Below, piece after piece: positions 19,301 through 28,927 of a DNA stretch of 64,000 nucleotides. Numbering within the stretch: position 1 is the first letter of the stretch; the number at the start of each line of letters is the position of its first letter. Made by a program: the position numbers and the translations under genes. Below the pieces are notes generated by a model. It did not search any database, was not told the origin of the DNA, and saw only the letters and a program-made list of their open reading frames with translations. Source of the stretch: Chlamydia caviae GPIC (GTDB lineage: Bacteria > Chlamydiota > Chlamydiia > Chlamydiales > Chlamydiaceae); the NCBI RefSeq assembly GCF_000007605.1, contig NC_003361.3, forward strand, positions 558,001-622,000, read 5' to 3'.

Positions 19301-21793
19301 ATGTTTAACAAAGAAGAAATCATTGTCCCTAAAAATCTAGAAGAAGAAATGAAGGAAAGTTACCTTCGTTATTCTATGTCTGTGATTATTTCCCGGGCAC
19401 TTCCTGATGTTCGTGATGGTTTGAAGCCTTCACAGAGACGCATTCTTTATGCGATGAAACAATTAAATCTTACCCCTGGAGCCAAGCATCGTAAATGTGC
19501 GAAAATTTGCGGTGACACCTCTGGAGACTACCATCCTCACGGCGAAAGTGTTATTTACCCTACATTGGTGCGTATGGCTCAAAATTGGGCTATGCGTTAT
19601 CCACTGGTAGATGGACAAGGAAACTTTGGTTCTATTGACGGTGATCCTGCAGCTGCTATGCGTTATACGGAAGCCCGTCTAACTCATAGTGCGATCTTCC
19701 TAATGGAAGATTTAGATAAAGATACCGTAGACATGGTATCCAACTATGATGAGACAAAACACGAACCTGTTGTTTTCCCTTCGAAATTCCCTAACCTTCT
19801 TTGTAATGGTTCCTCGGGTATTGCTGTGGGTATGGCGACAAATATCCCTCCACATAATCTTGGGGAATTAATTGAAGCTACGCTACTTGTATTAAGCAAT
19901 CCTAATGCTTCTATTGAAGAAATCTTAGAAGTCATGCCTGGTCCTGATTTCCCCACAGGGGGGATCATTTGTGGCGGTGAAGGCATTCGCTCTACATACC
20001 ATACAGGAAGAGGTAAAATAAAAGTCCGCGCACGTCTTCATGTAGAAGAGAATGCGGATAAGCATCGTGAGAATATTATTCTCACCGAGATGCCTTACAA
20101 TGTAAATAAATCCAGATTAATCGAGCAAATTGCCGATCTAGTTAATGATAAGACCTTAGCAGGAATTTCAGACGTTCGAGATGAATCGGATAAAGATGGT
20201 ATCAGAGTCGTTCTTGAGCTGAAGAAAGGAGAATCATCGGAAATTGTTATTAACCGTCTCTATAAGTTTACTGATATTCAAGTGACTTTCGGAGCTAACA
20301 TGCTTGCCTTGGATAAAAATCTCCCAAGGACCATGAATATTCATAGAATGATTTCTGCTTGGATACGTCACCGTACAGAAGTTATCCGTAGAAGAACCCG
20401 CTACGAATTGAATAAAGCTGAAGCACGCGCGCATATTCTTGAAGGTTTCTTAAAAGCTCTTTCTTGTTTAGATGAGGTTGTTCGTACAATTCGCAATAGT
20501 GATAGTAAAGAGCACGCTAAACACCAACTAGTTGAGAATTTTGGATTTACCGAACAGCAATCTGTAGCTATTCTTGAATTACGCTTGTACCAATTGACAG
20601 GGTTAGAAGCTGAGAAAATTCAAAAAGAATACGATGAATTGCTAAATAAAATTGCTTACTACAAACGTGTTCTTGCTGACGAAGGTCTCGTCAAAGATAT
20701 CATTAGAAATGAACTGCAGGACATTCAAAGAGTTCATAAAACTCCTCGTAGAACTAGGATAGAATTTGATGCTGATGATATCCGCGATATTGAAGATATC
20801 ATCACTAATGAACCTGTAATTATTACCATATCAGGTGATGATTATGTAAAAAGAATGCCTATAAAAGTCTTTAGAGAGCAGAAACGTGGTGGTCACGGAG
20901 TTTCTGGATTCGATATGAAGAAAGGCTCTGATTTCTTAAAAGCAGTATATTCAGCATCCACAAAAGACTACCTATTAATCTTCACTAATTTTGGTCAATG
21001 TTACTGGCTGAAAGTATGGCAATTGCCTGAAGGTGAAAGACGCGCCAAAGGTAAGCCGATTATTAATTTCCTTGAAGGCATCCGTCCTGGAGAACAACTT
21101 GCAGCAGTTCTTAACGTTAAGAACTTTGAAAATGCTGGATTCTTGTTCTTGGCAACGAAACATGGTGTTGTTAAGAAGGTCGCTCTTGAAGCTTTCAGCA
21201 ATCCTAGAAAGAAAGGTATTCGTGCTTTAGAAATAGATGACGGCGATGAGCTCATTGCAGCTGCTCATATTACTAGTGAGGAAGAAAAAGTCATGCTCTT
21301 TACAAGATTAGGCATGGCTGTACGTTTCCCTCATGACAAGGTACGTCCTATGGGAAGAACAGCACGTGGTGTACGCGGTGTTTCATTAAAGAATGAAAAT
21401 GATCGTGTAGTGGCTTGCCAAATTGTTAAAGATGATCAATCTGTTCTTGTTGTTTGTGATAATGGTTTCGGAAAACGTTCTCAAGTGGGAGACTTCAGAG
21501 AAACCAATCGTGGTGGAGTAGGAGTACGCTCTATCCTTATCAATGAGAGAAACGGGGATGTTCTTGGAGCTATTTCCGTTACAGATAATGACAGTATTTT
21601 ACTGATGTCAGCACAAGGGCAAGCTATCCGTATTAATATGCAAGATGTACGCGTTATGGGAAGATCTACTCAAGGTGTGCGTTTAGTCCATGTTAAAGAC
21701 GGTGATATCCTAGTTGCTATGGAGAAACTCTCTTTAAATGAAGATGAAACTCTAGCAGATATCGAACAAGAGAGTCCCTCACCACAAGTATAG
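19301..21793 (+). CDS. gyrA: DNA gyrase subunit A
   Basis: DNA-cleaving subunit of gyrase, 830 residues. The catalytic tyrosine is in [11 protein letters not shown] near residue 120, and a coiled-coil dimer region and six-bladed C-terminal domain follow. The GyrA box (QKRGGHG), needed for DNA wrapping, marks it as gyrase and not topoisomerase IV. In the quinolone-resistance segment, [20 protein letters not shown], the serine equivalent to E. coli Ser83 is present, so it looks wild type there, while the position of E. coli Asp87 is proline. AGGAG lies upstream of the ATG. It follows gyrB after 15 bases. Confidence 0.98.
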   Translation: MFNKEEIIVPKNLEEEMKESYLRYSMSVIISRALPDVRDGLKPSQRRILYAMKQLNLTPGAKHRKCAKICGDTSGDYHPHGESVIYPTLVRMAQNWAMRYPLVDGQGNFGSIDGDPAAAMRYTEARLTHSAIFLMEDLDKDTVDMVSNYDETKHEPVVFPSKFPNLLCNGSSGIAVGMATNIPPHNLGELIEATLLVLSNPNASIEEILEVMPGPDFPTGGIICGGEGIRSTYHTGRGKIKVRARLHVEENADKHRENIILTEMPYNVNKSRLIEQIADLVNDKTLAGISDVRDESDKDGIRVVLELKKGESSEIVINRLYKFTDIQVTFGANMLALDKNLPRTMNIHRMISAWIRHRTEVIRRRTRYELNKAEARAHILEGFLKALSCLDEVVRTIRNSDSKEHAKHQLVENFGFTEQQSVAILELRLYQLTGLEAEKIQKEYDELLNKIAYYKRVLADEGLVKDIIRNELQDIQRVHKTPRRTRIEFDADDIRDIEDIITNEPVIITISGDDYVKRMPIKVFREQKRGGHGVSGFDMKKGSDFLKAVYSASTKDYLLIFTNFGQCYWLKVWQLPEGERRAKGKPIINFLEGIRPGEQLAAVLNVKNFENAGFLFLATKHGVVKKVALEAFSNPRKKGIRALEIDDGDELIAAAHITSEEEKVMLFTRLGMAVRFPHDKVRPMGRTARGVRGVSLKNENDRVVACQIVKDDQSVLVVCDNGFGKRSQVGDFRETNRGGVGVRSILINERNGDVLGAISVTDNDSILLMSAQGQAIRINMQDVRVMGRSTQGVRLVHVKDGDILVAMEKLSLNEDETLADIEQESPSPQV

Positions 21794-21804
21794 AGGAAAA
21801 CGCT

Positions 21805-22428
21805 GTGTTTATAGTCATTGAAGGATGTGAAGGTTCTGGGAAAAGTTCCTTAACAGAACTCCTAAAAGACAGGCTAATAGCTGAGGGGAAAGCGGTTGTT
21901 GCCACTAGAGAGCCTGGGGGGTCTCCTCTAGGAGAGCGAGTGCGGGATTTGATTTTAGAACCATCTACACCATCAATTTCCCCTTATACAGAGCTGTTTC
22001 TATTTCTTGCTGCACGTGCGGAACACATAACTAAAAAAATATTTCCAGCATTAGAATCAGGAAATATTGTCATTTGTGATAGATTTCACGATTCTACAAT
22101 TGTCTACCAGGGAATAGCTGAAGGATTAGGCAAAGAGTATGTGACAAGCCTATGTCATCATGTCGTAGGAGAGAAAAAGTTTCTTCCAGATTTAACTTGT
22201 CTTTTAGATATTCCAGCTGATGAAGGCTTAAGAAGAAAACAACAGCAAAAATCTTTAGATAAATTCGAAGATAAACCTTTAGCCTATCATACAAAAATCC
22301 GTGAAGGGTTTTTATCTCTTGCTGAAGCACATCCTAATAGTTATCTTATTTTAGATGGGAGACAACCTCTCGAAGAGTCTCTTAATAAAGTAATGACAGC
22401 CTATACAGAACTCGCGTTATGCAAATAG
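21805..22428 (+). CDS. tmk: Thymidylate kinase
   Basis: Phosphorylates dTMP to dTDP for DNA synthesis; 207 residues, normal for the family. The P-loop reads [10 protein letters not shown] at residues 5-14, the DR motif is [13 protein letters not shown], and the lid follows. Start is GTG with AGAGGAAAA upstream. It overlaps the next gene, holB, by 10 bases, a pairing (tmk-holB) that is common in bacteria. Confidence 0.96.
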
Positions 22429-23285
22429 AAGAAAAGGTTGATAATGACCCCTGGGAAGCCTTACTTGATAATATTAATCAAGGGAAGGTCTCTCATGCAA
22501 TTTTATTGCATGGGAATGCATTATCCTTACTTTCACAATATGCGTATGATTTAGCAGCGCATATCCTTATTAAAGATACTCCTGAAGCACAATATAAAAT
22601 TACCCAAAGAGTTCATCCTGATATTCACGAGTTTTTCCCTTCAGGGAAAGGAAGATTGCATCCTATAGAGATTCCTAGAGACATTAAAAAACAGATAGGC
22701 GTGCTGCCTTATGAAGGGTGTTATAAGATCTATATCATTCATGAAGTAGATCGCATGACTCTTCCAGCAATCTCTGTGTTTTTAAAAGTTCTTGAAGATG
22801 CTCCCGCGCATAGTGTGATTCTACTGACATCGGCAAAACTTCAGCGTATCCCGGCAACGATTCTTTCCCGTAGTTTATCTATCTATATTCAAGGCAAGGA
22901 AAACGTAGCCCCAAATGAAGAAGATATAGAATATCTTTTAAACTATGCCTCTGGGAAAATGAAAATTACAGAAGTAGGACAAATAGTTAAAGGCAACGCC
23001 GATACAGATAAGCAGGTGCTTAGAGATAAAGCTAAGGTCCTTTTGGAAATTCTTCTTAAATTATTTAGAGATCGCTTTATGCTTTCTTTAAATATCCCTG
23101 CAAGCGCGCTGGCATATCCTAAATACGCCAAAGACATCCTGAATCTACCTATACTACCTTTAGAAAAGGTATTGATTATTATAGAGAAAGCTCATCAAGC
23201 TTTGGATAACTCTTCATCAGCAACAAGTTGTATGGAATGGGTAGCCTTACAACTTGTATCACTGAATAATCGTTTAGCGCGTTAA
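22419..23285 (+). CDS. holB: DNA polymerase III delta-prime subunit, HolB-like
   Basis: Probable clamp-loader subunit, 288 residues. HolB/DnaX-type blocks are visible: [20 protein letters not shown] in place of a canonical P-loop (delta-prime does not bind ATP), [28 protein letters not shown] (written here as two joined family blocks, lid and sensor 1), and [18 protein letters not shown] matching the SRC region. It lacks the DnaX zinc cysteines. It overlaps tmk by 10 bases, and its end overlaps the convergent esterase gene by 4 bases. I recall the orthologue as CT187. Confidence 0.88.
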   Translation: MQIEEKVDNDPWEALLDNINQGKVSHAILLHGNALSLLSQYAYDLAAHILIKDTPEAQYKITQRVHPDIHEFFPSGKGRLHPIEIPRDIKKQIGVLPYEGCYKIYIIHEVDRMTLPAISVFLKVLEDAPAHSVILLTSAKLQRIPATILSRSLSIYIQGKENVAPNEEDIEYLLNYASGKMKITEVGQIVKGNADTDKQVLRDKAKVLLEILLKLFRDRFMLSLNIPASALAYPKYAKDILNLPILPLEKVLIIIEKAHQALDNSSSATSCMEWVALQLVSLNNRLAR

Positions 23286-24004
23286 CTTAAAGTGTTTGTC
23301 CATAGAGGAATCGTTTCCTGCATTTTCTGTAAAACGAGCGCTGGAATTTCATGCCCTCCCTTAAAAGAAATAAAATCTCCCTCGAGTCGTGAAGAGAGGA
23401 GCTTGTTTAGCCTTTCCCCATGATAATAAGGTAAAATCGCATCCTGATATCCATGACTTTGAATAAAGGGAACTTTCGCACAAAGATTCACATTGTTTTC
23501 CCACCCTTTATCTAATAGTAAAGCTCCAGAACAAATCAAAGCTCCTCGGTAAGGAATTTTAGAAGATAGCACAAGATGCGTTGTCATCATAGCACCCTGA
23601 CTAAACCCTCCAAGAATAACATCTTGTCGAGGACGACCTAACTCCTCAATAAGATTCTCTAAAGCTGTTTTTGGCTTTTCAAAGTCGATATTAAATAACG
23701 TTTGATATTGCTGTTCTGTCTCAGGAGTAATATCAGGATTCGAAATCAAACTTTGAAATAAAGGAATATCTAAAGGAAACCACGCCTTGCCTTCTCCAAA
23801 TTCATAAGAAAGATCTTCTACCCCATGGGGAAATATCCATGTAGGACGTATACCTTTGAAAGGACATGCTGAAGGAAAGAATGCTAAGTTATCAGCATCT
23901 GCTCCATAGCCATGACAAAAGATAATAACGGGATCATCAGGATCTCCAGGACATACTATGGCGTCTAATCCAGCAAACTTACGACGAAAAAATGAATAAT
24001 CCAT
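23282..24004 (-). CDS. Alpha/beta-hydrolase, phospholipase/carboxylesterase family
   Basis: Predicted serine esterase of the acyl-protein thioesterase-like family, 240 residues, cytosolic. The nucleophile elbow GGFSQGAMM puts Ser at residue 135; VIIFCHGYGADADNL is the oxyanion region; Asp in GYQDAILPYYHG and His in KGGHEIP complete the triad. A TTG-started frame from 24016 is possible, but ATG at 24004 has GAGAG 5 bases upstream. It converges with holB, overlapping by 4 bases. The natural substrate is unknown. Confidence 0.85.
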   Translation of the reverse strand: MDYSFFRRKFAGLDAIVCPGDPDDPVIIFCHGYGADADNLAFFPSACPFKGIRPTWIFPHGVEDLSYEFGEGKAWFPLDIPLFQSLISNPDITPETEQQYQTLFNIDFEKPKTALENLIEELGRPRQDVILGGFSQGAMMTTHLVLSSKIPYRGALICSGALLLDKGWENNVNLCAKVPFIQSHGYQDAILPYYHGERLNKLLSSRLEGDFISFKGGHEIPALVLQKMQETIPLWTNTLS

Positions 24005-24316
24005 GAATGCTCTCAAAGGTAATTTTATAGTGAAATTTTAGACCAAGTTAGTCGGATTAATTTTAGAGATCAAGGCTTTCTTATGAACCTGCACTATCAA
24101 GAAAAAATTAGAATTCTTTTTTCTATAAGGTAAATGATTAATTTCATTTACATTAAAAACGTTTTAATCTTTTTTAATAAAATCTATTTTAAAAAACTTG
24201 GATTTAGAAACATGCCTATGCTAAAGTCTTTCCAGGAAAAAATTAAACCTGATTTTTAACTCAATCATTCGATTTTTGGTTCAAAAGTTCTAAAAGCGAT
24301 TAATTCTAGACCGTTT
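24005..24316. other. AT-rich intergenic region between divergent esterase and tsaC genes
   Basis: About 310 AT-rich bases that must hold the promoters of both diverging genes. I see no reading frame of note (the best is 16 codons), no tRNA and no strong hairpin. No -35/-10 pair close to consensus stands out. Confidence 0.5.
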
Positions 24317-25174
24317 ATGTCCGGTGCTGATCCAGATTTTTTTTTACGTCAAGCTGCAGATTACTTACATCAAGGAAAGGTAATAGCCTTTCCAACAGAT
24401 ACCGTCTATGGTTTAGCTGTGGCATTAAATTCTCCAAATGCTCAAGAGAAGATCTATTCTCTAAAACATAGAGAGCGGGGGAAGCCTTTAGTTATTTATG
24501 TAAACACACTTGAAGATATTGAAAAGTTCTCAGGCTGTCCTTTGTCTTCACAAGCGATGAAACTAGCTCAAGAGTTTCTTCCAGGGCCTTTAACTTTACT
24601 TGTAGATCATAGGAATTCTAGATTTTCTCAAGAAAAGTTAGGCTTTAGGATTCCTTCCCTTCCTGTAGTAGAAAGGTTAATTGATCTATCAGGCCCTTTA
24701 TTAGGAACCTCTGCGAATATTTCAAATTTCCCTCCTGCAGTAGTTTCTGAAGAAGTTGTTGAAGATTTTCCGAATGAGGATATTTTTATTATTCCTGGTC
24801 AATGTTCCTTTGGATTAGAATCTACAGTAATATCTACAGATCCATTAAAGATATATCGTGAGGGGATAATCTCACGACAAGCGATTGAAGAGATTATGGG
24901 GGAGACAATAGAGCCGTGTGTAACGCAGCATGCATTTTCTCAGCATGTTAAAATTTACACGCTAAGAGATAGTGCTGCTTTGAATGAGTTTCTTAAACTC
25001 CATGAGGGGTTTCAGGGTAGTGTTTGTGAAGATCCTCAGCCATGGAATTTCTATCCTACATTACGAAAAGCATTACGATCTTCGGATCCCACAGTTATAT
25101 TTGTTTATAATCAGCAGACATCTTCATATCCGGAGCTTATGTCTTATCTAGCGCCTTATACCCACACTAGGTGA
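24317..25174 (+). CDS. tsaC: Threonylcarbamoyl-AMP synthase (YrdC/TsaC-Sua5 family)
   Basis: Makes threonylcarbamoyl-AMP, the donor for t6A37 in ANN-reading tRNAs; its partner TsaD is encoded at 54410-55444. The first 200 residues are a YrdC domain: KVIAFPTDTVYGLAVAL, LKHRERGKPLVIYV, GFRIPSLPVVERL and GTSANISNFP. About 80 further residues follow that do not look like the Sua5 C-terminal domain and are of unknown role. It lies 4 bases upstream of the dipeptidase gene, so they are likely cotranscribed. Confidence 0.9.
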   Translation: MSGADPDFFLRQAADYLHQGKVIAFPTDTVYGLAVALNSPNAQEKIYSLKHRERGKPLVIYVNTLEDIEKFSGCPLSSQAMKLAQEFLPGPLTLLVDHRNSRFSQEKLGFRIPSLPVVERLIDLSGPLLGTSANISNFPPAVVSEEVVEDFPNEDIFIIPGQCSFGLESTVISTDPLKIYREGIISRQAIEEIMGETIEPCVTQHAFSQHVKIYTLRDSAALNEFLKLHEGFQGSVCEDPQPWNFYPTLRKALRSSDPTVIFVYNQQTSSYPELMSYLAPYTHTR

Positions 25175-25178
25175 TTTC

Positions 25179-26153
25179 ATGATCATAGATATGCACTGTG
25201 ACCTTCTTTCTCACAAAACTTTTTCTGATCATGATCCTTTTGTCCGTTGTTCCCCTAACCAACTACTCTCTGGGGGAGTCAATAAACAAGTGTGCGCTAT
25301 ATTTACTGAACATAGCGAAAGTTCCCCAAAAGCTGACAAACAAAATCAACTATTTTTCAGCCTTCCAGAATCGGATACACGCATCCAACTGATCTCTTTT
25401 GATTCTGATATTGTAGATCAAGACAACAGTAAAAACTCTCTTTCGATTATTCGTAGTATAGAAAATGCCTCAGCATTAGGTTCTGACTACCAACATCTCA
25501 GTGAACTTTTGCGTAAGCTTATTCAGCTATTTTCCATGGGGCCTATTGCTTATTTAGGTATTGTCTGGAATGGGAGAAATCGTTTTGGAGGAGGGGTTTT
25601 TGATCCCCATAAACTGACTCCTGATGGTAAGCGTTTATTAGAGGTTATGGAGCAATTGGCTATTCCTATAGATCTTAGCCATTGTTGTGATAGGCTCGCG
25701 GATGATATTCTAGATTATACCCTGGATAAGCTGCCTACCATGCAAGTTCTTGCTAGCCATTCTAACTTCCGAGAAGTTCAAAATATCCCCAGGAACCTTA
25801 CCAATGCTCATGCAAAAGAAATAGCATCTAGAGGCGGCGTGATCGGTTTAAATATTGTGAACTACTTTGTAGGAGCATCTTTAAAAGATTTGCAACAGCA
25901 TGTCTATCATGCTGAAAAATTGGGGATCTTGGATAAACTCGTCCTAGGAACAGACTTTTTCTATTCTGATGAACACGAGAAGTTCTTCCCAGAATGCTCT
26001 ACAGCTAAAGATCACCCAAATATTCATAGTATTCTCAAAGATAGATTACACGCAAAGGACGCAGAAAAGATACTTTGGCAATCTGCCCAGACATTTTTAA
26101 ATGAAACACTGCGTCTTCAAAAAGAAAGAAGAGCCATCCGTTTAGATATATAA
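25179..26153 (+). CDS. Membrane-dipeptidase family metallopeptidase (M19)
   Basis: Zinc peptidase of the renal dipeptidase family, 324 residues, expected to split dipeptides for amino-acid supply. Metal ligands are recognisable: DMHCDLLSH at the start (HxD), IDLSHCCDR and the block LASHSNFREVQNIPRNLT that marks family M19, then LGTDFFY. No signal peptide is visible, so it is likely cytosolic. It follows tsaC directly and is terminated by the hairpin at 26158-26188. Confidence 0.9.
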   Translation: MIIDMHCDLLSHKTFSDHDPFVRCSPNQLLSGGVNKQVCAIFTEHSESSPKADKQNQLFFSLPESDTRIQLISFDSDIVDQDNSKNSLSIIRSIENASALGSDYQHLSELLRKLIQLFSMGPIAYLGIVWNGRNRFGGGVFDPHKLTPDGKRLLEVMEQLAIPIDLSHCCDRLADDILDYTLDKLPTMQVLASHSNFREVQNIPRNLTNAHAKEIASRGGVIGLNIVNYFVGASLKDLQQHVYHAEKLGILDKLVLGTDFFYSDEHEKFFPECSTAKDHPNIHSILKDRLHAKDAEKILWQSAQTFLNETLRLQKERRAIRLDI

Positions 26154-26157
26154 AAAA

Positions 26158-26188
26158 AGCCCGAAGCATATACTTCGAGCTTTTTTTT
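26158..26188. terminator. Bidirectional intrinsic terminator
   Basis: Arms AGCCCGAAG and CTTCGAGCT (one mismatch), 6-base loop, A-run before and T-run after. It separates the dipeptidase gene from the convergent IncA-like gene ending at 26219. Confidence 0.85.
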
Positions 26189-26218
26189 AAAGATAATTTC
26201 AACAAAGGAAGATGAATC

Positions 26219-27340
26219 TTATACGTCTTCCTTAGCCTCTTCAGCTTCTTCTGCAGTATCATTTTGTGAGCTTCTTTCATCAGCAGATTGCTCACGTGAA
26301 GATGAACTTTCAGAAGTAGGGATTGCTCCTGATGATGAGTCACTTCTTGAGCTTCTTGAGCTTTTCCTATTTTCCCACCAAGCGCTTAAACGAGAGCGTG
26401 GACTTGAAAGGCCATCAATACCAGCATTTAATGAAAGCGTCGAGCTACTTCTTCTCATTGGTATAGCAGGCGTTGCCTGCTCGCCTTCACTTATTTTTTT
26501 CTGTATGTGCTGAATTACTAATTCAGCTGCATCTAATTCTTTTGTTTTTGCAGCTAATTGACCATTTAATCTACCAACTTCCTTCTCAAAATCATCAGTT
26601 AATCTACTGATTAAACCTTCTTGGTTAGCAACAGCTCTAGCAAGATCATCGCTAAGGGTGGCTATCTGAACAGATGTTTTTTGAGCGTCTGAAACTAGAT
26701 CTTTAACTTTATCATCAAGTTGCTGAGCCTTTTCTTTTTCCGAAGTCAATGCAGCCTGAAGCTCTTGAATACGTTCTTCTTTTCTCTGAATGGCTGCTTC
26801 AGACTCTTGAGGACGTGCCTGAAGTGCACGATTTTCTTCTCTAGCTTGCGTTAATCCTTGTTCAGCTTCCTGTAAACGTAATTGTAGATCTGCAGCACCG
26901 CGTTTCTCTGTTTCAAGTTCTTTGGAAATTGCTAAAATCTGTCTTTGAGATTCACCAAGCTCTTCTTGTAGGCGGGTAGCCTCACCTGTTTTCTGTTCGA
27001 CCAAACTGCTAATTCTTATGATTTCACTAGCCAATACGTCTTCTTCTTGATGAGAAGGAGCCGGCTTTTTAAGAATGCGCATAGCTATCCCAAAGGCGAT
27101 CAGTCCTGCACCTAAGGCAAGAACGGTAGCCCCTAAAGCAATAGAGAATGCTGAAGGCAAACTAGCAATCGTAAGAGTTAGAAGCAAAATCCCGGATATA
27201 ACTAAAATAATACCTACAGCAATAAGGGTAATGCTAACAACCTTGCGGCTAATATGAGCATCCTGACATACCCGTTTTAATGCTGAAACCTTTTCTATAG
27301 CCTCTTCTTGAGAGGAGGAACGTGATATAGGAGAAATCAT
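26219..27340 (-). CDS. IncA-like inclusion-membrane protein with long coiled coil
   Basis: Predicted inclusion-membrane protein, 373 residues. Residues 1-30 are soluble, about 33-89 form a bilobed hydrophobic hairpin, about 105-275 are a near-continuous heptad coiled coil rich in Q, E and K, and the last 80 residues are a Ser-rich then acidic tail. This layout is that of IncA, whose coiled coils act like SNARE motifs in fusion of inclusions. Whether this is the IncA orthologue or a paralogue I cannot decide; its neighbour at 27596-28735 is similar. It is convergent with the dipeptidase gene. Confidence 0.8.
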   Translation of the reverse strand: MISPISRSSSQEEAIEKVSALKRVCQDAHISRKVVSITLIAVGIILVISGILLLTLTIASLPSAFSIALGATVLALGAGLIAFGIAMRILKKPAPSHQEEDVLASEIIRISSLVEQKTGEATRLQEELGESQRQILAISKELETEKRGAADLQLRLQEAEQGLTQAREENRALQARPQESEAAIQRKEERIQELQAALTSEKEKAQQLDDKVKDLVSDAQKTSVQIATLSDDLARAVANQEGLISRLTDDFEKEVGRLNGQLAAKTKELDAAELVIQHIQKKISEGEQATPAIPMRRSSSTLSLNAGIDGLSSPRSRLSAWWENRKSSRSSRSDSSSGAIPTSESSSSREQSADERSSQNDTAEEAEEAKEDV

Positions 27341-27518
27341 ATTCTAAACTATTTAAAATAATAAAAATCGAAGAAAGTTTAACAAAATTATTATTAATAT
27401 TCATTAAAAAGAGAGAAAATAAGATCTTGCATTATAGAAAGATTTTTAATTTCTTCTCTTATGCTAATAATAAGAAATAATAAACCACAGAGAATAGGAG
27501 AGTAGAGCTCTCTAATAA

Positions 27519-27539
27519 AGTTTTAATGCCATTAAAACT
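27519..27539. repeat. Perfect palindrome, possible terminator of the upstream Inc gene
   Basis: Arms AGTTTTAATG and CATTAAAACT around one C. On the minus strand it is followed by TTTATTAG, so it could terminate the gene at 27596-28735, which ends 57 bases before it. It lies in the 255-base gap between the two IncA-like genes, which otherwise holds no gene. Confidence 0.6.
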
Positions 27540-27595
27540 AAAGAGTTATCAAGATTTCTTTATAATCCAAGAGCGTCAGAAAGAGGCGTATCTAA

Positions 27596-28735
27596 CTATG
27601 TAGGATTGATATTTTCATTAGCGTCTTCAAACTCTTCATCAGATTCGTTATTATCGTTGCTAATAGATAAGCTTTCTATAGTTTCCTCGTCCTGTTCTGT
27701 ATTCTCAATGACAGGTGGCGCGGTAATAGCAAGTAGGGGAGGTGTGCCTGCTGCCCCTCCCATAGCGGAAGAAACAGTTTGTCGCCCACTAGGTAAGAAG
27801 GAACCTAAAAATTGCGATGTAGACGAAATAGATGAGGAAATTGTGCCTAGCCAGGAGGAGATTGTAGGAGGTGGGGGGATAATAGGCTGATTTAGTTTTA
27901 AACTCGAAATTTGATTTTTGTAATGCGTTATTTGAGCACTATGTGCAATGAGCTCTGTTGTTAGGTCAAAGTTTTTAGTATTAGCTTCCTGAAGATTCCT
28001 CTCCAATAGATTTGAGCGTGATACCGCGCTCTCTAAACTTTTTTCAAACAAGATCCTTTCAGTTCTTCTTAAATCTTGTTCGTGTTGCATCAAATATAAA
28101 TGGGCAACTCCTTGAGCGCTTAAACTGAAGGCACGGATATCTTGAAGACCGCCAACAAATAGGGCTGCTCCTGCGATGCCTAACCCTAAACTGATTCCAG
28201 GACGGAACCAAGTAGTGATCAGAAGCTCAGAAATAAGAGCGCCAACGATACAACCTATACCGAGAACAATTTCAGTCATTGCGATTACTGTTCTTGTTTT
28301 CCCCATACAATGCACCCGACCATAGGTCAAAACATCTAATGAAGAGGGGAAAAGTACGGAAAGAATAGTCTCTGTATTTTTTTCGTTTGGAATAATTAGC
28401 CCTCGGCCTCTAATAGCAGTTTTTATATCTAGATAATTTCTTCTCCAAACAGCATTTTGAGAATAGACAACCTTAAGACAATGGGCAATGACCACAGAAC
28501 CTATAACGAGTCCTGCTACCCCCAAGGAAATACTTAAGGCTGAGGTGAGTCCTAAAGGAAGGATTAATACGCTCACTCCAACAAGAAGTAGGATAATACC
28601 TAGAACAAAAGCTCCAATAACAGCTAGGAAAGTCTGTCTTTCGTTTTTAATAAAGTTTCGGTTATTCGCCAAAACAGAAATCGTTCTTACTTGATTCTCT
28701 GAATTTCTGACTTGAATATCAACGGGAATAGACAT
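27596..28735 (-). CDS. IncA-like inclusion-membrane protein with two hydrophobic hairpins
   Basis: Predicted Inc protein of 379 residues with two bilobed hydrophobic domains (about 36-86 and about 147-200), a short coiled coil (about 215-275), a Ser/Pro/Gly-rich linker and an acidic tail (ESLSISNDNNESDEEFED). The coiled coil and hydrophobic hairpins are IncA-like, but the double hairpin differs from the neighbour at 26219-27340. No Sec signal. It may be the older partner of a local duplication. Function unknown beyond a likely role at the inclusion membrane. Confidence 0.78.
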   Translation of the reverse strand: MSIPVDIQVRNSENQVRTISVLANNRNFIKNERQTFLAVIGAFVLGIILLLVGVSVLILPLGLTSALSISLGVAGLVIGSVVIAHCLKVVYSQNAVWRRNYLDIKTAIRGRGLIIPNEKNTETILSVLFPSSLDVLTYGRVHCMGKTRTVIAMTEIVLGIGCIVGALISELLITTWFRPGISLGLGIAGAALFVGGLQDIRAFSLSAQGVAHLYLMQHEQDLRRTERILFEKSLESAVSRSNLLERNLQEANTKNFDLTTELIAHSAQITHYKNQISSLKLNQPIIPPPPTISSWLGTISSSISSTSQFLGSFLPSGRQTVSSAMGGAAGTPPLLAITAPPVIENTEQDEETIESLSISNDNNESDEEFEDANENINPT

Positions 28736-28770
28736 ACATTAAAAGACTAAATCATTAAAAGAAACATGCT

Positions 28771-28790
28771 ACCATTTAATTATAAATGGT
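28771..28790 (-). promoter_or_regulatory. Perfect dyad over a possible -10 box of the IncA-like gene
   Basis: Arms ACCATTTA and TAAATGGT with a 4-base centre, 36 bases upstream of the start at 28735. Read on the minus strand the centre contains TATAAT, so the dyad could be an operator covering the -10. No good -35 is present 17 bases further up, which weakens the promoter reading. Confidence 0.35.
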
Positions 28791-28887
28791 GTAAATCCAA
28801 TTTTCTTTTTAAACCTCTTCATTAGTTTGCATTATAATAATAGAACTCGAAAGCGTAATAACACTTTTTTGAAAAGAGAGAGTAAGG

Positions 28888-28918
28888 CTAACCCCACAGA
28901 GGTGCGGGGTTAGTTTTC
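28888..28918. terminator. Hairpin terminator downstream of the LOG remnant
   Basis: GC-rich stem CTAACCCC against GGGGTTAG with a 10-base loop, followed on the plus strand by TTTTCAATTTTT and preceded by an AG-rich run that gives a weaker T-tract on the minus strand. It lies just downstream of the LOG-family remnant that ends at 28928. Confidence 0.6.
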
Positions 28919-28927
28919 AATTTTTGA

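Noticed and set aside
19510..19600. Quinolone-resistance mutation in gyrA
   Set aside because: Proline stands at the place of E. coli Asp87, but the key serine is intact and the segment looks like a lineage feature, not acquired resistance.
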